A DNA stretch of 47,859 nt, taken from positions 1-47,859 of the forward strand of contig NZ_AUCU01000038.1 of the NCBI RefSeq assembly GCF_000429925.1, read 5' to 3'. How positions within the stretch are numbered: position 1 is the stretch's first letter; every line of letters starts with the position of its first letter. The position numbers and the translations under genes were made by a program. The notes beneath the pieces are model-generated. The model saw only the letters and a list, made by a program, of their open reading frames with translations. It ran no database searches and was not told the DNA's origin. Positions 17,744 to 26,068 of this stretch are shown here, piece by piece. The DNA is from Desulfatirhabdium butyrativorans DSM 18734 (GTDB lineage: Bacteria; Desulfobacterota; Desulfobacteria; Desulfobacterales; Desulfatirhabdiaceae).

Positions 17744-19017
17744 ACATGGAGACACCATCCGAACATCCGGTTTTGACGGCCGATTCGCTGCAGACGGTCC
17801 ATCGGCGTTCGCCATTCAGGATATTGCTGACTCTGCTGTCGATGCTGGTGCTGATCATCGCCGGCGTATTTTTCGGGCTCATTCCCAGATGGCATCAGCA
17901 GCAGGAGTTGCATGCCGAAGTTCGGGACAAGGGGCTTCCCCGTGTGATCGTGGTTCACGCCAAACCCGCCACAGGCGCTGGCCAGGCGATGCTGCCCGCA
18001 GAAGTCAAGCCCTGGGTGGAAGCGCCGATCTATGCACGGATCAGCGGGTATCTCAAACAGCGCTTCGTCGATATCGGGGATCAGGTTCAGGCAGGGCAAC
18101 TGCTGGCTGTCATCGATACACCCGAGCAGGCGCTGGAGCTGGCCAGGGCCAGGGCGCAGCTCGAGCAGGCGGAGGCAGCCCTCGGCATTTCCCGGATAAC
18201 GGCGGCCCGCTGGGCGGAGCTCTTGCAGGTGAATGGGGTGAGCGAGCAGGACGCTGCCGAAAAACAGGCGGATTTCAAACTGAAGACCGCCCAGTGCAAT
18301 TCGGCGAAGGAGGAAGTGCGCAGGCTCGAGCAGATACAGGCATTCACCCGCATTACCGCCCCGTTTTCGGGAACCATCACCCAGCGCAACATCGATGCCG
18401 GAGATTTGATCGTGGCCAATGGCGGCAAGGAGCTTTTTCATCTTTCTCAGACAACGAAACTGCGGGTTCTGGTGCAGGTTCCCCAGCAGATGGCCAAGGG
18501 GGTTGAAATCGGTCAGAGCGCCGAATTGTCGCTCCCCGGGCAATCGGCGCGAAAATATCCGGCAAAGGTCATTCGAACCGCAGGCGCCATTCAGCCGGAT
18601 TCCCGCACGTTGCCGGTCGAGCTGGCTCTTGACAATGTCAAGGGCGAGATCCTGGCCGGAAGCTATGCCGAGCTTCGCCTGATCGATATGAAAGTCGGCA
18701 AGGTGCTGAGCCTCCCCGCCAATACGCTGCTGTTTCGCCCGGAAGGGCCCCATGTCGGCGTGGTGGAAAGCGACGGGAAGGTCGTGCTGCGCAAGGTGCA
18801 GATCGGCCGGGATTTCGGACAGAGAGTGGAAATTCTTGCCGGTGTCCGGCCCGAAGACCGGGTGATTGCCAATCCGCCGGATTCGCTGAGTACCGGCGCT
18901 CTGGTTTCGGTGATGCCGGAAAAGCAGCCCGAGAAACCATCCGAGAAGCAAGCCGTGAAACAACCTGAGAAACCGGATGAGAAACAACCCGGAAAGCAGA
19001 CGGAGAAGTCGTCATGA
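17740..19017 (+). CDS. RND efflux periplasmic adaptor (membrane fusion protein)
   Basis: This 425-residue adaptor links the pump to the outer-membrane factor. The start at 17740 overlaps the pump stop as ATGA; a second ATG is at 17746. An N-terminal membrane anchor lies at about 27-50 (LLTLLSMLVLIIAGVFFGLI). It is followed by the lipoyl half PWVEAPIYARISGYLKQRFV and VGDQVQAG-type sequence, a helical hairpin at about 130-195, the second lipoyl half ITAPFSGTITQRNIDAGD, and beta-barrel and membrane-proximal domains. The C-terminal ~35 residues are an unusual Lys/Pro/Glu/Gln tail of repeating EKQPEKP-type units, likely unstructured. Its partners are the flanking genes. Confidence 0.92.
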   Translation: MNMETPSEHPVLTADSLQTVHRRSPFRILLTLLSMLVLIIAGVFFGLIPRWHQQQELHAEVRDKGLPRVIVVHAKPATGAGQAMLPAEVKPWVEAPIYARISGYLKQRFVDIGDQVQAGQLLAVIDTPEQALELARARAQLEQAEAALGISRITAARWAELLQVNGVSEQDAAEKQADFKLKTAQCNSAKEEVRRLEQIQAFTRITAPFSGTITQRNIDAGDLIVANGGKELFHLSQTTKLRVLVQVPQQMAKGVEIGQSAELSLPGQSARKYPAKVIRTAGAIQPDSRTLPVELALDNVKGEILAGSYAELRLIDMKVGKVLSLPANTLLFRPEGPHVGVVESDGKVVLRKVQIGRDFGQRVEILAGVRPEDRVIANPPDSLSTGALVSVMPEKQPEKPSEKQAVKQPEKPDEKQPGKQTEKSS

Positions 19018-20453
19018 GAATGGTATCCGCCGGTTTATCGGTGCGTCGCCGGATCGGGCGGTTTCTGGCGGCCGGGTTCGTTCTGGTGTGCGCAGGCTGT
19101 GCCGTCGGGCCGGAATATCAGCGGCCGGAGGCAACCGCCATTCCGGAAGCCTATTTCGGCGACCTGCACGAATGGAAGATCGCTACGCCGAGCGCGCATC
19201 TGCCGCGCGGCAACTGGTGGGAAATTTTCGGGGATGACGAGCTGAACGGGCTCCAGGCCGAAGCGCTCGTAGCGAACCAGAACCTGAAGGCTGCAGTCGC
19301 CCGATACGATCAGGCCCGGGCGGCGTTGAGCGTGGCCGAGGCCGCCCGGTTTCCGAGGCTGGGCGTGTCGGCGCAGCCGGTATACCAGCACGATTCCAAG
19401 CATCGGCCTGTCGGCGGAAGACCCGATCAATCCTATGATGTCACCTCCGTTCCTTTCGATTTCAGCTACGAAATCGATCTGTGGGGCCGGGTGAGGCGAT
19501 CGGTGGAGGCTGCGACGGCGCAGGCGGAAGCCAGCGCCGACGATGTCGAATCCATCCGGCTTTCCATGGAGGCCGAGCTTGCGGCGGCCTGGATCCAGTT
19601 GCGTTCGCTCGATGCGGAAAAGGCCATTGTGCAGGCCAGCATCGAAGTCTATCGGACAACGCTTGAGCTGGTCCAGCATCGCCGCTCTCTGGGCATGGTA
19701 TCGGATCTCGATCTGGCGCAGGCGCAAACCGTGCTGAAGAGCGCCGAGGCGCAATTGACCGACATCGCTGTCCAGCGGGCCAAATACCAGAACGCCATTG
19801 CACTGCTCTGCGGCAAGACGGCCTCACTCTTCCAGCTTCCGGAGCGGCCGCTTCCGATGGGTTCCATGGTCGTGCCGACCGGTCTGCCGTCGGAGCTTCT
19901 CGAACGGAGGCCCGATATCGCCGCTGCCGAGCGGCGGATGGCCGCAGCCAATGCCAGTGTCGGCGTTGCGACGGCTGCTCTCTACCCTTCCATCAAATTT
20001 TCCGGGATTGCCGGTTTTCAAAGCAGCGATCTATATCAGCTCTTCGATTGGCCGAGCCGGTATTGGGCCGTCGGGCCTTCCCTTTCCTGGCCGGTGTTTC
20101 AGGGCGGCCAGCTCGAGGCGGCCCGGCGTCAGAGCATGGCTGCCTATGAAGAAACTGTCGCCCGGTACCGCCAGACCGTGCTCGGCGCTTTCTCGGATGT
20201 GGAAACCAATCTGGCGGCCCAGAACCAGCTTGCCGAGGAAATCGAACAAGTTTCGCAAGCGCTCGCATCGGCCCGAAAGCAACTGGAAGTCGCCACCAAC
20301 CGCTACCGGTTGGGGGTCTCGACGTACCTGGAGGTGGCCACAGCCCAGAATGCGGCCCTGAGCATCGAACGAAACCTGGCGCGGCTCAAGGGGCAGCAAT
20401 GGATGGCTGTGACGGCTCTGGTCAAATCGCTCGGGGGCGGGTGGGAATCGTGA
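19014..20453 (+). CDS. Outer-membrane efflux lipoprotein (OprM/NodT family)
   Basis: This 479-residue TolC-like channel protein completes the tripartite pump. The ATG overlaps the adaptor stop (ATGA). The signal peptide ends in a lipobox LVCAGC, so Cys29 would be lipidated, as in OprM/NodT proteins. After it come AVGPEYQRPE, the family hallmark, NWWEIFGDDELN, two repeated outer-membrane-efflux domains with long helices, and ERRPDIAAAERRMAAANASV and VGPSLSWPVFQGG in the expected order. Full length and intact. Confidence 0.94.
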   Translation: MRMVSAGLSVRRRIGRFLAAGFVLVCAGCAVGPEYQRPEATAIPEAYFGDLHEWKIATPSAHLPRGNWWEIFGDDELNGLQAEALVANQNLKAAVARYDQARAALSVAEAARFPRLGVSAQPVYQHDSKHRPVGGRPDQSYDVTSVPFDFSYEIDLWGRVRRSVEAATAQAEASADDVESIRLSMEAELAAAWIQLRSLDAEKAIVQASIEVYRTTLELVQHRRSLGMVSDLDLAQAQTVLKSAEAQLTDIAVQRAKYQNAIALLCGKTASLFQLPERPLPMGSMVVPTGLPSELLERRPDIAAAERRMAAANASVGVATAALYPSIKFSGIAGFQSSDLYQLFDWPSRYWAVGPSLSWPVFQGGQLEAARRQSMAAYEETVARYRQTVLGAFSDVETNLAAQNQLAEEIEQVSQALASARKQLEVATNRYRLGVSTYLEVATAQNAALSIERNLARLKGQQWMAVTALVKSLGGGWES

Positions 20454-20783
20454 ATATGCTGCAGTCGGCAGTCGGCAGTCGGCAGTGGGCAGTGGGCAGT
20501 GGGCAGTGGGCAGTGGGCAGTGCGGTTCGTTACCCCGGTGAAATCCTGCCTCCGGCAGGAGGGGCCAAAAACTTGTCCAAGTCCCGCTCTCATGGAACTG
20601 AATTCCTCCATTTATAAAGGCCAGTCTTCGCTCCCTTTGCATTTTTGGGCGATGATCAAGACTCGTTTTTCTGTTCTTGGCTCTTTTTTCCGGTTCCACT
20701 ACAGGTTGTAGTAGACTGATCGTATCTTTGCACCTCGGGATGAGCGTTTGACATCGCTTATCCCACAACCGAAGGAGATGTGT
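20454..20783. other. Intergenic region between pump and thioredoxin genes
   Basis: 330 bp with a nine-unit heptanucleotide array at its start (20461-20523). The rest shows no gene and no clear terminator. GAAGGAG at its end is the ribosome site of the thioredoxin gene. Confidence 0.6.
20461..20523. repeat. Heptanucleotide tandem repeat array, nine units
   Basis: Three GCAGTCG units are followed by five GCAGTGG units and a final GCAGTGC, with no interruptions, eight bases after the stop of the outer-membrane factor gene. This is the cleanest array in the window. Confidence 0.9.
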
Positions 20784-21191
20784 ATGCTGAACCATTGCGC
20801 TTTCCGATCGTCTTTCTCCCGCTATGGTGTTTTTACGATGCTTGCATTGTTGTTTGCGAGCATGACGGTGCTTGGTGCCGCTTTCGCCGCGGATTCGCCC
20901 GAAATCCCGGCCAAAGGCATGGTGACGATGATCGATCTGGGCGCAGACCGGTGCATTCCCTGCAAGATGATGGCGCCGATTCTCGAAAAGGTGAAAAAAG
21001 ACTACGAAGGCCGGGCGTTCATTCATTTCTATGATGTCTGGAAGGACCGCACACCAGCGGATCGCTATCGCATCCGGGTCATACCGACCCAGATCTTTTT
21101 CGACAAGGATGGCAAGGAAGTCTACCGGCATGAAGGTTTCCTCAGCGAGGCGGATATCGTGGCCAAGCTGAAATCCCTCGGCGTGAAATAG
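20784..21191 (+). CDS. Periplasmic thioredoxin-like protein
   Basis: This 135-residue exported thiol-disulfide protein starts at 20784, six bases after AAGGAG; an upstream in-frame ATG at 20748 lacks this. Residues 1-35 are a signal peptide ending AAFA. The thioredoxin fold carries the active site Cys57-Ile-Pro-Cys60 in DRCIPCKMMAP and the cis-proline motif RVIPTQIFFDKDGKEV. It is followed 23 bases later by a CcdA-type membrane protein that would keep it reduced from the cytoplasm. Together with the exported rhodanese downstream this suggests periplasmic thiol or persulfide chemistry. Confidence 0.9.
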   Translation: MLNHCAFRSSFSRYGVFTMLALLFASMTVLGAAFAADSPEIPAKGMVTMIDLGADRCIPCKMMAPILEKVKKDYEGRAFIHFYDVWKDRTPADRYRIRVIPTQIFFDKDGKEVYRHEGFLSEADIVAKLKSLGVK

Positions 21192-21214
21192 GACCCGGAA
21201 AGGAAGCGCTGAAT

Positions 21215-21934
21215 ATGCTGGAAACACTGATGCTGACAGTCAATGAATGGATGGGATCGGGCTCGGCCATCGCACTCACCGGATCTTTCGTATGGGGGAT
21301 GATCAGCGTGATGCTCAGCCCATGTCATCTGGCGTCCATCCCGCTCATCGTGGCCTATGTCGGCGGGCAGGAAACCGGCGTTCAGCCCAAAAAGGCCGTC
21401 TGGTATTCGACGGCCTTTACTCTGGGTCTCTTCATCACCATTGCCATCGTCGGCATCATTTGTGCGCTTCTGGGCAGAATGCTCGGCGATGTCAGCGTCT
21501 GGTTCCAGGTGCTGGTCGGTGCCGTGCTGATCTGGGTGGCGCTGGGCATGCTCGGCGTCCAGGCCTGCTCGATGTCCGGTTCGCTTCTCTACCGTTTGAG
21601 GCTTCAGGGCATGGCGGGCGCCTTCGGTTTGGGCCTTGCCTACGGTGTGCTTTCGGGCTCCTGCACCTTCGGATTCATTGCGCCCATTCTGGCCATCGTA
21701 ACGGTGCAGCAGCAGATTGGGATAGGCATCCTGATGATGGTTGTCTTCGCGCTCGGCCATTGTCTGCCCATCGTCGTTGCCGGAAGCTCAATGGCCTTTG
21801 TCCGCAGGCTTACCGAAAACAGCGCCTGGCAGGGGGCAGGCGTTTGGTTTCGCAGAGGGGCCGGGGTTGTGATCGCCCTTCTGGGGCTTTATTTCATCGT
21901 CAGCCCCTGGACGATGGTGATGTCTTCCGGATGA
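21215..21934 (+). CDS. CcdA/DsbD-type transmembrane thiol reductase
   Basis: This 239-residue polytopic membrane protein moves electrons from cytoplasmic thioredoxin across the inner membrane. It has six hydrophobic segments and the two conserved redox cysteines, Cys37 in VMLSPCHLASIP and Cys150 in LSGSCTFGFIAPI, in pseudo-symmetric positions as in CcdA. AAGGAAG precedes the ATG. The periplasmic thioredoxin immediately upstream is the obvious partner. Cytochrome c maturation is one known job of the family, but no Ccm or Res genes are nearby, so a role with the rhodanese is at least as likely. Confidence 0.9.
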   Translation: MLETLMLTVNEWMGSGSAIALTGSFVWGMISVMLSPCHLASIPLIVAYVGGQETGVQPKKAVWYSTAFTLGLFITIAIVGIICALLGRMLGDVSVWFQVLVGAVLIWVALGMLGVQACSMSGSLLYRLRLQGMAGAFGLGLAYGVLSGSCTFGFIAPILAIVTVQQQIGIGILMMVVFALGHCLPIVVAGSSMAFVRRLTENSAWQGAGVWFRRGAGVVIALLGLYFIVSPWTMVMSSG

Positions 21935-22167
21935 TCTGGTATCGTGTGGCAACCCGGTGACTCAGGTTGGATAAAATATGGGGGGCTGGCCGCTGCATGG
22001 AAGGTTCCAGCAAGAGTCTGGGGCCATAACCTGTTCGAATTCTGCCTTGGCGGGACTGGGCTCCTGCTTTCGCCGGAATGACGCTGGAATCCCCCATACA
22101 ATCGGTTGAACTCCGGTTGATAAAATAGGCCCAGGAAAAAGCCTGGAAAAACAGGAATCATCCGCTT

Positions 22168-22220
22168 TTCTCCTGCCTTCTGACTCCTGCCTTCTGATTC
22201 CTGACTCCTGATTTTCGACT
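22168..22220. repeat. Heptanucleotide tandem repeat array
   Basis: Units of the TCCTGCC/TTCTGAC/TCCTGAC kind. On the minus strand it ends in AAAAGCGGATG followed by ATTCCTGTTTTTCC, a border shared with 6838-6883 and 41317-41360. Confidence 0.7.
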
Positions 22221-22286
22221 TCCGCAGGAATCCCGATCAACCGGCTGAATAGCGTAAGTCAATGGCATTGACCTTGACCTGCAACC

Positions 22287-22309
22287 TGCAAATTGCAAGT
22301 TCGAACTTG
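22287..22309. promoter_or_regulatory. Nested palindromes upstream of the exported rhodanese gene
   Basis: TGCAAATTGCA (22287-22297) is an 11-base palindrome overlapping CAAGTTCGAACTTG (22296-22309), a perfect 14-base palindrome. They lie about 40 bases before the start codon, a position suited to an operator. Confidence 0.45.
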
Positions 22310-22351
22310 AACCTATGTTCTCGATAAGCAGCAAGATAAAGGAGAATTGTT

Positions 22352-24097
22352 ATGTGGATGAAGAGACAATATGCCCGGATGACCGTTTCCTGTATCACCT
22401 TGTTGGCTGTGCTGGTTGTTTATGCCGCGGCGGTATCGGCAGGATCCCTGATCGAACCGGCTGAACTGAAAACCTGGGTGGACAACGGCTACCGGACAAA
22501 AGATGGTCAGCGGGTGGTGATCATCGATGTGGTGCCCAACCCGGACGATCTGCATTCGTGGTTTGCCGGCGATGCAGCCAAACTGCAGGCAACCATGAAG
22601 GCCCGCTTTGGGGATGATTCAGCCCAATATCAGTCCATCATCCAGCTTGAAAAAAATGGAAAGCTGGGACACATCCCCGGCTCGCTTTGCCTGATCTCGC
22701 ATGCAGACGGCGTTGTGGCCAATCGAAATGAGGGGCCCATGGTCGCTTCTCACCAGGTGGGTGATGCGGCGCATGTCAGCGCCATGCTGCAGAAGCTCGG
22801 GGTTACCCAGGACGATGTGCTGGTGCTGACAAGCTCGCAGCAGATCCCATGGATGGTCTGCGGCCCGCGGCTCTGGTGGACGCTGTACTACTGGGGATTT
22901 TCGCCAGACAAACTGAAGCTTCTGAATGGCAGCACCCAGGGATATGCCGATGCAGGGTATCCCTTGGAGAAGGGGGGTGTACAGCCCAGGGTGAGGCCAT
23001 CCACTTTCAGCGTGGACCAACTGCCCTCCAGGCATTTGCAGGCAAGGGTCAGCCTGCAGGAAATGATTTCGATGGTCGACAGCGGGGCTACCACAAACGG
23101 ATCGGTCTATCTGCTGGATGTCCGTCAACCGCCATTTGCCTACTACCTGAAAGATGAACGAAAGGCCGATGGGACCGCTGGCAGCGACGGCATCCCGGAT
23201 ATCTACCAGATGCCCGGTTTCAGCTACGATGCAAAAACGAAACGCTTTACCCGCAGCTCGGACAAGGCGGTATTCAATCTGAGCCGGATGCTCTTTTCCC
23301 CCGATGCAAACGACGGCAAAACGGCCTTCGCAACCTTCGATATGAAGGTCAATCCGCCGATTCCACTGCCTAACCGGTGGCTGGCAATGCACAGCAGCCC
23401 CCGTGAAGCTCATCTGGCCATACCGCTCAGTGCCAGAGATGCCGCTTTTGAAGGAATGATCAAAGGCGCGCACCTGGCCAAGACGCCGCAGTACAACATT
23501 ACCGTTCCGGCGTTGGCGGGGCCGGATCATCGTTACAAAAGCAAGGACGAACTGCTGAAGGCCTTTGCCAAGGCTGGTATTGACGGTGCCAAACCGATTG
23601 TCATTTATTGCCAGACTGGCGCTGTTTCCTCCTTCTATTTCTACGTCCTCCACGAGGTTTGCGGCTTTACGGATGTCCGAATGTATGATGGGTCCTGGTT
23701 GGAGTGGGGCAACATGACCGCTTTTGAACCGGCTGACGCTTATTATGTCCGGCATGACGCCGAGATGGTTTTTCCGGCTTATCCTTCATTGATGCCGGTG
23801 GTGGGAATTTTTGACGGCCACAACAATTATCTGGAATGGGATGGCTCCCGGCTGGTGGATACCGTCACCGGCGAACCGGTTTCGGAGAGCCACGTGAAAC
23901 TTGGCGGCCACATGAAAGGCAATATGCGCTGGGATACGCTGCACCGCTCCGAGCATGTGGTCTTTCGCGCTTCGGAAAAGATTCAGGATCCGAATAGGTA
24001 TCAGACCTTCAACCGGAACACCGACTGGCTGCCCAAGGATACGGCGCCTGACTGCATGGATTCAGCCGACATGATCGGGCGGGAAGATGCCAAATAA
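22352..24097 (+). CDS. Exported tandem rhodanese-like sulfurtransferase
   Basis: This 581-residue protein has a signal peptide (about residues 1-30, ending AVSAG), so it acts in the periplasm or at the envelope. AAGGAG lies seven bases before the ATG. Rhodanese domain 1 (about 35-215, with VVIIDVVPNPDD and ending LLNGSTQGYADAGYPLEKGG) seems catalytically degenerate: the active-site loop region reads LTSSQQIPWMVCG. Domain 2 (about 235-480) has the active loop around Cys420 in IVIYCQTGAVSS, interrupted before it by a roughly 120-residue insert. About 90 extra residues follow. It lies downstream of the thioredoxin and CcdA genes on the same strand. Inference: it handles sulfane sulfur (thiosulfate, polysulfide or persulfide), with the thioredoxin removing sulfur from Cys420. 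Confidence 0.85.
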   Translation: MWMKRQYARMTVSCITLLAVLVVYAAAVSAGSLIEPAELKTWVDNGYRTKDGQRVVIIDVVPNPDDLHSWFAGDAAKLQATMKARFGDDSAQYQSIIQLEKNGKLGHIPGSLCLISHADGVVANRNEGPMVASHQVGDAAHVSAMLQKLGVTQDDVLVLTSSQQIPWMVCGPRLWWTLYYWGFSPDKLKLLNGSTQGYADAGYPLEKGGVQPRVRPSTFSVDQLPSRHLQARVSLQEMISMVDSGATTNGSVYLLDVRQPPFAYYLKDERKADGTAGSDGIPDIYQMPGFSYDAKTKRFTRSSDKAVFNLSRMLFSPDANDGKTAFATFDMKVNPPIPLPNRWLAMHSSPREAHLAIPLSARDAAFEGMIKGAHLAKTPQYNITVPALAGPDHRYKSKDELLKAFAKAGIDGAKPIVIYCQTGAVSSFYFYVLHEVCGFTDVRMYDGSWLEWGNMTAFEPADAYYVRHDAEMVFPAYPSLMPVVGIFDGHNNYLEWDGSRLVDTVTGEPVSESHVKLGGHMKGNMRWDTLHRSEHVVFRASEKIQDPNRYQTFNRNTDWLPKDTAPDCMDSADMIGREDAK

Positions 24098-24194
24098 GGC
24101 TTGGGCGAAAATCCGGCTTTGTCGGGGCTCATCGCTTAACAGCCTTTTGCCTCCGGCGCAAGCCGGGTGACAAAGCCCGTCCTCTTCCTCTTAT

Positions 24195-24226
24195 GCGCAC
24201 TGGCGGACTTTCGCCAGCCAGTGCGC
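24195..24226. terminator. Strong hairpin between convergent rhodanese and CoADR genes
   Basis: GCGCACTGGC (24195-24204) pairs with GCCAGTGCGC (24217-24226). An alternative inner pairing TGGCG/CGCCA is possible. It lies in the 228-bp gap between convergent genes. It lacks a T-run on either strand, so it may be a bidirectional mRNA-end hairpin rather than a classical terminator. Confidence 0.45.
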
Positions 24227-24325
24227 CGTCTAAGGGGCCATCTGTCGATACATCTCCTGGACGGCGCATTGAAGCATCACCCAGAGGTAATCCTGGGCAA
24301 GGCGCCCTCTGGCTGAAGAGATATC

Positions 24326-26026
24326 CTACTTTTCACGTGGGAACGGCCATGATGCGACGCCCCCTTCCATGACTTTGACATTTTTCCAGCCATTGTGTTT
24401 GAGAACCAGCGCAGCTTCATATCCCCTTAGGGCCACCTGGCAGAAACAAACGATCTCGGTGTCTTTATCCTGGGGAAGCTCATGAAGGCGGCCGCGAAGC
24501 GCGCCAACAGGAATCAGCGTTTCTCCGACGCCGAGACGCATCTGTTTGTATTCGGCAGGCTCCCGGACATCCAGAAGAAAGAGCTTTTCCTGGTTAGCCA
24601 GTTTCCGGTGAACATCCATGGAACTGATGCCGATCATGCGGCCCTTCATCTTGTTTTGCATGACATGGGCCGTAGCGATACCGTGATCGATGGCCAGTGA
24701 ATACGGGGGAGCGTAGGGAAGATCGGCATTCACGATGTCTTCAACCGTCAGGTTTCCCTGAATGGCCATGGACCACTGGGCAATCTGTTTGGCGACGTTT
24801 CCGGGTCCGACACACTGGGCGCCCAGAATTTTTCCGGTTTTGCTGTCTGCCACCAGCTTGGTTACCAGAAGTTTGCCGCCCATAAATCCCGGTTTATCTA
24901 GACTGGCATTGATCACCGTGATGATATCGGGATACCCCAACCGTCTGGCCATCGATTCGGAAAGCCCGGTCGAACCGGCCGCATAGTCAAAAACCTTGCA
25001 GATACCTGTCTGAATCGTTCCGGGGAATTTCACACAATTTCCCAAAGCCGCATTCTCTCCGGCTACCCGGCCCTGTAAATTGGCCAAATCGCCGTATGGC
25101 GCAAAAACTTTCTTTCCGGTAAGCCGGTTGACGGATTCCACGCAGTCTCCCACAGCATAAATATCCGGATCCGAGGTCTGCATATAGGCGTCGACCTCGA
25201 TACCGCCGGTTTCGCCAATGGCAAGCCCCATATCTTTGGCCAGCTTCACATTGGGCCGGACACCGATGGCCACCACAGCCAGCTCACAGGGCAATTCCGT
25301 TCCGTTCCGGAGTTTCACGGCGGTCAGCTTGCCCTCTTTACCGAGGAATGCGGCGACCCCGTTATCGGTGATGACATTCGCGCCCTTACTTCTGACATGA
25401 TTCTCCACCAGCTTGGCCAGCTCCCAATCGAGAAACGTCAGAAGCTGCGGCACCAGTTCGATGATGGTAATCTCAATATCCGCCAATTGAAGCGCTTCAC
25501 TGGTCTCGACCCCGATCAGCCCGCCACCGACAATCACCGCTTTTTTGACGATACCTTCATCACCGATTTTTCTCAAAAAGTCCGCATCCTGCATCGACTG
25601 CAAGGTGGTGATCCCCTCCAGATCGATCCCGGGAATCGGCGGCATCAGGGGGGTGGCGCCGGTGGCGATAATCAATTTGTCATAGGTCAGCTCGCCCGTT
25701 TCACCGGTTATCGTATGTTGAAAAAACACGATATGCCGGTTCTTGTCTACGGCCGTCACTTCGGTATTGACCCGCGCATCGATGTCTTTGGCGCTCTTGA
25801 AATACACCGGATCCCGTGTGATCCCCGCGGGATTGCTGAGGAGCATGTCCCGATTATCGAAAAATCCGCCGACATAATACGGATATCCACAGGATGCCAT
25901 GGAAAGCTCCGCATTTTTCTGGAGCATGATCACTTCTGCATCGGGGTCAACCCTTCTGGCTTTTGCAGCCGCCTTGGGGCCTGCCGCAGATCCGCCGATA
26001 ACGACAATCTTTTTTCTTCTTTCCAA
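24326..26026 (-). CDS. CoA-disulfide reductase-like flavoprotein with C-terminal rhodanese domain (CoADR-RHD)
   Basis: This 566-residue FAD/NAD(P)H oxidoreductase belongs to the group reducing CoA-disulfide, CoA-persulfide or polysulfide. The FAD motif IVVIGGSAAGPKAAAKARR is at the N-terminus. The single active cysteine is Cys46 in LSMASCGYPYYVGG, the CoADR/Nox signature. The NAD motif is AVIVGGGLIGVETSEALQ, and DIYAVGDCVES is the second FAD contact. From about 470 to the end is a rhodanese domain with LFLLDVREPAEY and the active loop around Cys529 (CFCQVALRGYEAA). The start codon is TTG at 26026, with GGAGG seven bases upstream. Known relatives reduce polysulfide or CoA-persulfides. It is convergent with the exported rhodanese, so the two could act on the same sulfur pool on opposite sides of the membrane. 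Confidence 0.92.
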   Translation of the reverse strand: MERRKKIVVIGGSAAGPKAAAKARRVDPDAEVIMLQKNAELSMASCGYPYYVGGFFDNRDMLLSNPAGITRDPVYFKSAKDIDARVNTEVTAVDKNRHIVFFQHTITGETGELTYDKLIIATGATPLMPPIPGIDLEGITTLQSMQDADFLRKIGDEGIVKKAVIVGGGLIGVETSEALQLADIEITIIELVPQLLTFLDWELAKLVENHVRSKGANVITDNGVAAFLGKEGKLTAVKLRNGTELPCELAVVAIGVRPNVKLAKDMGLAIGETGGIEVDAYMQTSDPDIYAVGDCVESVNRLTGKKVFAPYGDLANLQGRVAGENAALGNCVKFPGTIQTGICKVFDYAAGSTGLSESMARRLGYPDIITVINASLDKPGFMGGKLLVTKLVADSKTGKILGAQCVGPGNVAKQIAQWSMAIQGNLTVEDIVNADLPYAPPYSLAIDHGIATAHVMQNKMKGRMIGISSMDVHRKLANQEKLFLLDVREPAEYKQMRLGVGETLIPVGALRGRLHELPQDKDTEIVCFCQVALRGYEAALVLKHNGWKNVKVMEGGVASWPFPREK

Positions 26027-26042
26027 TGTACTACCTCCGTAT

Positions 26043-26064
26043 AATTGTTCAATAATTGTTCAAT
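26043..26064 (-). promoter_or_regulatory. Tandem 11-bp direct repeat, candidate operator of the CoADR gene
   Basis: AATTGTTCAAT occurs twice back to back with no mismatch. Each unit is itself an imperfect palindrome (ATTG..CAAT). It ends five bases upstream of the GGAGG ribosome site of the TTG-started CoADR gene, so a bound repressor would block transcription or a bound RNA fold would block translation. Confidence 0.55.
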
Positions 26065-26068
26065 CATA

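Larger units (their letters stand above)
21935..22351. other. Intergenic region upstream of the exported rhodanese gene
   Basis: 417 bp without a gene. It holds half of a REP-like element (22058-22083), a heptanucleotide array (22168-22220) and two nested perfect palindromes at 22287-22309. Confidence 0.6.

Noticed and set aside
14423-17815. 1130-residue open frame antisense to the RND pump
   Set aside because: It lies wholly opposite a pump gene with all family motifs. Its translation is Gly/Asp/His/Arg-rich with no fold, as expected from a GC-rich codon pattern read on the other strand.
17260-18987. 575-residue open frame antisense to the adaptor gene
   Set aside because: Shadow of the adaptor and the end of the pump gene; no ribosome site and no family features.
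20461-20523. CRISPR array
   Set aside because: The 7-base units have no spacers, and no cas genes are in the window.
20031-21227. 398-residue open frame on the minus strand across efflux factor, repeat array and thioredoxin
   Set aside because: It runs through a tandem repeat array and two well-supported genes on the other strand.
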